From: Corynebacterium durum
GTDB lineage: Bacteria; Actinomycetota; Actinomycetes; Mycobacteriales; Mycobacteriaceae
NCBI RefSeq assembly: GCF_030408675.1
Contig: NZ_CP047200.1
Coordinates: 992,001-1,056,000, forward strand
Direction: 5' to 3'
Length of the DNA stretch: 64,000 nucleotides
Below, piece after piece: positions 61,111 through 64,000 of this stretch. Position 1 is the stretch's first letter. The number at the start of each line of letters is the position of its first letter. The notes under the pieces are model-generated. The model saw nothing but the letters and a program-made list of their open reading frames with translations, did no database searches and was not told where the DNA came from. The position numbers and the translations under genes were made by a program.

Positions 61111-62838
61111 GTGGATTTTCTCCTCGCCGCTGCCCCACCGACGTTGGTGAACACTGCGCAGCATACACTTGCTGCGTCTGACACTTTTACATCAAACACC
61201 AAAGCAGTCGCGGATAGCTCAGCGCTCAGTGCCCTCGTCGGAATTGTGCCTTTGGCCACGTTCTTCGTGTTGTTGATGGTTGTGAAGCTTAAGGCTCACT
61301 GGTCAGCAATCGGCGCGATGGTCATGGCACTCATTGTCGCTATTGTGTTGTTTGCCATGCCCGCCAATCTTGCGGTTCTCACCATGACAGAGGGCATCGC
61401 GTTCGGTTTGTTCCCCATCGTATTCATCATCTGGATGGCGGTGTGGGTGTACGACCTCACGGTTAAGTCCAATCGTTTTGAAGATCTCCGACTGATCTTC
61501 TCCAAGATTGGCCGTGGGGATATGCGCGTACAGGCCCTACTTATTGGTTTTTCGTTTGGCGGCTTGTTGGAGGCCCTGGCCGGTTTCGGTGCGCCTGTGG
61601 CCATTGTGGCTGCCATGCTGCTGGCTATTGGCATGAAGCCTATGAAAGCCGTGTTGGTCACGCTGGTGGCCAACACCGCTCCCGTGGCATTCGGCGCAAT
61701 GGCCATTCCTTTGACCACCGCTGGTGGACTCACTGGTATTAAGCCAGAAATCGTAGCCGCTATGGCTGGTCGTCAAGTCAGTGTTCTGGCTGTGATTGTG
61801 CCGTTTATCCTGTGCTTCATCATGGACGGTGTCCGCGGATTTAGGCAGGTATGGCCCATGGCGTTGGTGCTGGGTGTGGCGTTCGGTAGTGGACAGTTCC
61901 TCGCGTCCAACTACTTCCTCTATGACCTCACCGACGTGGTTGCCTGCCTGCTCTCCCTGACCGTCGGCGTCTTGTTCCTTATGGTGTGGGCTCCAAAAAC
62001 CCCTGAGGAACAGGCTAGTCAGACCAGTGCAAGCAGCGGAAACGAACTCAACGTTCAGCGCACCAGCCTCGCGCTGTTCCCGTACCTACTGGTTATCGTG
62101 GTCTTTGCCGTGGCAAAGCTGTGGACCGTGGGCGTCAATATCCCGAAGGCCCTGACCTCCACTGATATTAAATTCCCATGGCCTGGCCTGGATGGTCATC
62201 TGGTTGACAGCACTGGTAAACCGTTGACCGCCACTGTGTTTAACTTCAACTGGCTGTCCAACCCGGGCACCCTACTCTTCCTGTCTGGCCTGATTACCGT
62301 CATTGTCTACATGCTCAACACCGAAGGTGGAAAGTACCCCATGTCCTTTAAACTGGGATTCGGGGAATTGTTCGGCGGTGCCTATCGCATGCGTTTGGCT
62401 GCGTTGACCATTGCAGCGGTTATGGGCTTGGCGTATGTGATGAACTTCTCTGGTCAAACTGGTGCTATTGGTGCGTTCTTGGCTGGTTCTGGTTCCTTCT
62501 TCCCATTCATTTCGCCGATCCTTGGGTGGGTTGGTACTGCAGTGACTGGTTCTGCAACTTCCGCCAACGCACTGTTCTCCAAGATGCAGGCCACCGCTGC
62601 CACTTCAGTGGGGGCGGAACCCGCTCTCATGGTGGGCGCAAATACCACTGGTGCTGTGATCGGCAAGATGCTGTCTCCACAGACCTTGACCATCGCGAGC
62701 GCTGCGGTCCAGATGGAAAACGGCGAAGCCAAGATTATGAAGAACATCATTGGCTTCTCCATCGGCTTGATATTGTTCGTCTGTGTGCTGGTGTTCCTGC
62801 AGTCCACCCCGATTCTCGGGTGGATGGTTGTGTCCTAG
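61111..62838 (+). CDS. lctP: L-lactate permease (LctP/LldP family)
   Basis: The 575-aa protein has at least 12 membrane spans and the LctP motifs LEALAGFGAPVAIVAAMLLAIG, NTAPVAFGAM, SGQTGAIGAFLAGSGSFFPFISPILGW and SATSANALFSKMQATAA. It imports L- and D-lactate with protons. The GTG start has AAAGGAG 7 bases upstream. It is divergent from lutABC, so uptake and oxidation are encoded together. It is the lctP/lldP type, unlike the MFS lactate permease next to lldD in C. glutamicum. Confidence 0.93.
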   Translation: MDFLLAAAPPTLVNTAQHTLAASDTFTSNTKAVADSSALSALVGIVPLATFFVLLMVVKLKAHWSAIGAMVMALIVAIVLFAMPANLAVLTMTEGIAFGLFPIVFIIWMAVWVYDLTVKSNRFEDLRLIFSKIGRGDMRVQALLIGFSFGGLLEALAGFGAPVAIVAAMLLAIGMKPMKAVLVTLVANTAPVAFGAMAIPLTTAGGLTGIKPEIVAAMAGRQVSVLAVIVPFILCFIMDGVRGFRQVWPMALVLGVAFGSGQFLASNYFLYDLTDVVACLLSLTVGVLFLMVWAPKTPEEQASQTSASSGNELNVQRTSLALFPYLLVIVVFAVAKLWTVGVNIPKALTSTDIKFPWPGLDGHLVDSTGKPLTATVFNFNWLSNPGTLLFLSGLITVIVYMLNTEGGKYPMSFKLGFGELFGGAYRMRLAALTIAAVMGLAYVMNFSGQTGAIGAFLAGSGSFFPFISPILGWVGTAVTGSATSANALFSKMQATAATSVGAEPALMVGANTTGAVIGKMLSPQTLTIASAAVQMENGEAKIMKNIIGFSIGLILFVCVLVFLQSTPILGWMVVS

Positions 62839-62894
62839 CACAAGTTAAGAGTTCAGGAGGTTAAACCAAGTTCGGGAAACACGTTGTGGTGCGA

Positions 62895-62900
62895 TAGAAT
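62895..62900 (+). promoter_or_regulatory. -10 element for argS, probably leaderless
   Basis: TAGAAT ends 8 bases before the GTG of argS, with TTCGGG 18 bases upstream as a weak -35. Transcription would start within a base or two of the initiation codon, and no Shine-Dalgarno is present. Confidence 0.55.
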
Positions 62901-62908
62901 CGCTTTTC

Positions 62909-64000
62909 GTGACTCCTGCAGATTTAGCCTCACTGATTAAAACCACCGCAACCACCGTTCTCAGTGATAGGGAGCTAGATGCTAGCGTTCTTCCTGAGAC
63001 GATGGTTGTTGAACGTCCACGTAACCCCGAACACGGGGATTATGCAACAAATGTGGCTTTGCAGGCGGCCAAGAAAGTGGGCGTGAGTCCCCGAGAGTTA
63101 GCAGCGTGGTTGGTAGATTCACTGGCTACCAATCCGGCAATTGAGTCTGCCGAGGTGGCTGGTCCCGGGTTTATCAACATTCGACTCGCTGCCGATGCCC
63201 AAGGGCAGATTGTGGCAGAGATCCTGCGCGCAGGGGAGAATTACGGGCATTCCGATGGGTATGCGGGTACTGTCGTCAACCTTGAGTTCGTTTCCGCGAA
63301 TCCCACAGGCCCCATCCACCTTGGAGGCACGCGCTGGGCTGCAGTGGGAGATTCACTTGGGCGTATTTTGAGTGCCACAGGCGCGAACGTTACTCGCGAA
63401 TACTATTTCAATGACCACGGAACCCAGATTGATAGGTTTGCGCGTTCGTTAGTTGCTGCCGCGAAAGGTGAGCCAACTCCGGAAGACGGCTACGGTGGGC
63501 AGTATATTGCGGACATTGCTCGGATGGTCGTCGATAAGCATCCTGGGGTGCTGGAGCAAAGTCCAGAGAACATGCAGGAGACGTTCCGTTCTGCGGGCGT
63601 GGAGCTGATGTTTAATCACATCAAGGAGTCGCTGCACGAGTTTGGCACCGACTTTGATGTGTATTTCCACGAAAATTCACTGTTCGAGTCGGGCGCGGTG
63701 GATCGCGCGATTGCTGTGTTGAAGGACAACGGCAACCTGTATGAGGCGGATGGTGCGTGGTGGCTGCGCAGCTCAGCGTTTGGCGATGACAAAGATCGTG
63801 TGGTGATCAAATCCGACGGTAATGCCGCGTATATTGCTGGTGACATTGCCTACGTGGCCGACAAGATTGGCCGCGGACACAACCTGTGCATTTACATGCT
63901 AGGCGCGGACCACCACGGCTATATCGCCAGGCTGAAGGCAGCTGCGGCTGCGCTGGGATACGATCCGGCGCAGGTGGAAGTGCTGATTGGACAGATGGTG
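62909..64000 (+). CDS. argS: Arginyl-tRNA synthetase ArgS, 3'-truncated by the window edge
   Basis: The frame is open for 364 codons to the last base. It has the Arg-specific N-terminal domain ([27 protein letters not shown]) and the class I HIGH-type motif in [14 protein letters not shown]. It continues with [26 protein letters not shown] and [14 protein letters not shown], all typical of ArgS. It charges tRNA-Arg, one of which is encoded 5.4 kb upstream. In Corynebacterium argS is followed by lysA in one operon, which would lie beyond the window. The 5' edge is supported by GTG at 62909 and the promoter just upstream. Confidence 0.96.
   Translation, partial: MTPADLASLIKTTATTVLSDRELDASVLPETMVVERPRNPEHGDYATNVALQAAKKVGVSPRELAAWLVDSLATNPAIESAEVAGPGFINIRLAADAQGQIVAEILRAGENYGHSDGYAGTVVNLEFVSANPTGPIHLGGTRWAAVGDSLGRILSATGANVTREYYFNDHGTQIDRFARSLVAAAKGEPTPEDGYGGQYIADIARMVVDKHPGVLEQSPENMQETFRSAGVELMFNHIKESLHEFGTDFDVYFHENSLFESGAVDRAIAVLKDNGNLYEADGAWWLRSSAFGDDKDRVVIKSDGNAAYIAGDIAYVADKIGRGHNLCIYMLGADHHGYIARLKAAAAALGYDPAQVEVLIGQMV

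Overview
The window looks like chromosomal DNA from a Corynebacterium species. The evidence is mycothiol biosynthesis (mshB), an LpqW-type lipoprotein, the actinobacterial 7Fe ferredoxin/dapC pair, a fused E2-E1 2-oxoglutarate dehydrogenase (OdhA) very close to the corynebacterial protein, a DUF3117 protein, a RosR-like MarR regulator next to pspC, and frequent GTG starts. Gene order follows, from memory, a backbone shared with C. glutamicum and Mycobacterium: mshB-fdxC-dapC-dapD-dapE-LOG-DivIVA-like-DUF3117-glgA/glgC-methyltransferase/sigE-anti-sigma-tatB-mrp-DUF1003-MgtE_N/CBS-odhA. No species can be assigned from the sequence alone. No rRNA, CRISPR array, insertion sequence or prophage was seen.

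Layout. 1-11 kb: end of an LpqW-like lipoprotein, mshB, ferredoxin, and lysine/diaminopimelate genes (dapC, dapD, a second divergent dapD-like gene, dapE) with an AroP permease between the two dapD genes; then a LOG-family hydrolase, a small DivIVA-domain membrane protein, DUF3117 and a putative rRNA methyltransferase. 12-17 kb: a sucrose/fructoside block (a GH32-like protein without the usual catalytic motifs, a PTS EIIBCA permease, a canonical GH32 enzyme) lying between the methyltransferase and glgA, all on the minus strand and continuous with glgA. 17-26 kb: divergent glgA/glgC, SAM methyltransferase, sigE-cseE-tatB, mrp, DUF1003, MgtE_N/CBS, general stress protein and a lipoprotein. 26.7-36 kb: odhA with a fused double ABC exporter, an EcsC-like protein and an AroE-like dehydrogenase upstream on the same strand. 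36-47.7 kb: carboxylesterase, FhuF-like Fe-S protein, MFS transporter, HSL-type esterase, amino-acid permease, DEAD-box helicase, a membrane protein, an anchored HNH nuclease and putP. 47.9-55.7 kb: a tight four-gene operon of SNF2 helicase, SWIM zinc-finger protein, Mre11-like phosphoesterase and Rad50/YhaN-like ATPase. 55.7-56.5 kb: a gene-free AT-rich stretch with a cluster of G-runs. 56.5-64 kb: rosR-like regulator, pspC, tRNA-Arg(CCG), the lutABC lactate-oxidation operon divergent from a lactate permease, and the start of argS, which runs off the window.

Functional themes: cell-wall and lysine precursor supply (dapC/D/E), redox buffering (mshB, rosR), carbon storage and PTS sugar entry (glg genes plus PTS/GH32), the TCA-cycle branch point (odhA), envelope stress and protein export (sigE/cseE/tatB), DNA maintenance (SNF2 to Rad50-like), and lactate use (permease plus LutABC). 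The points most worth a second look are the GH32-like protein lacking its catalytic signatures, the divergent second DapD with a basic tail, the SNF2-SWIM-Mre11-Rad50-like operon whose ATPase has no zinc hook, and the perfect 19-bp operator-like palindrome in front of the lactate permease.
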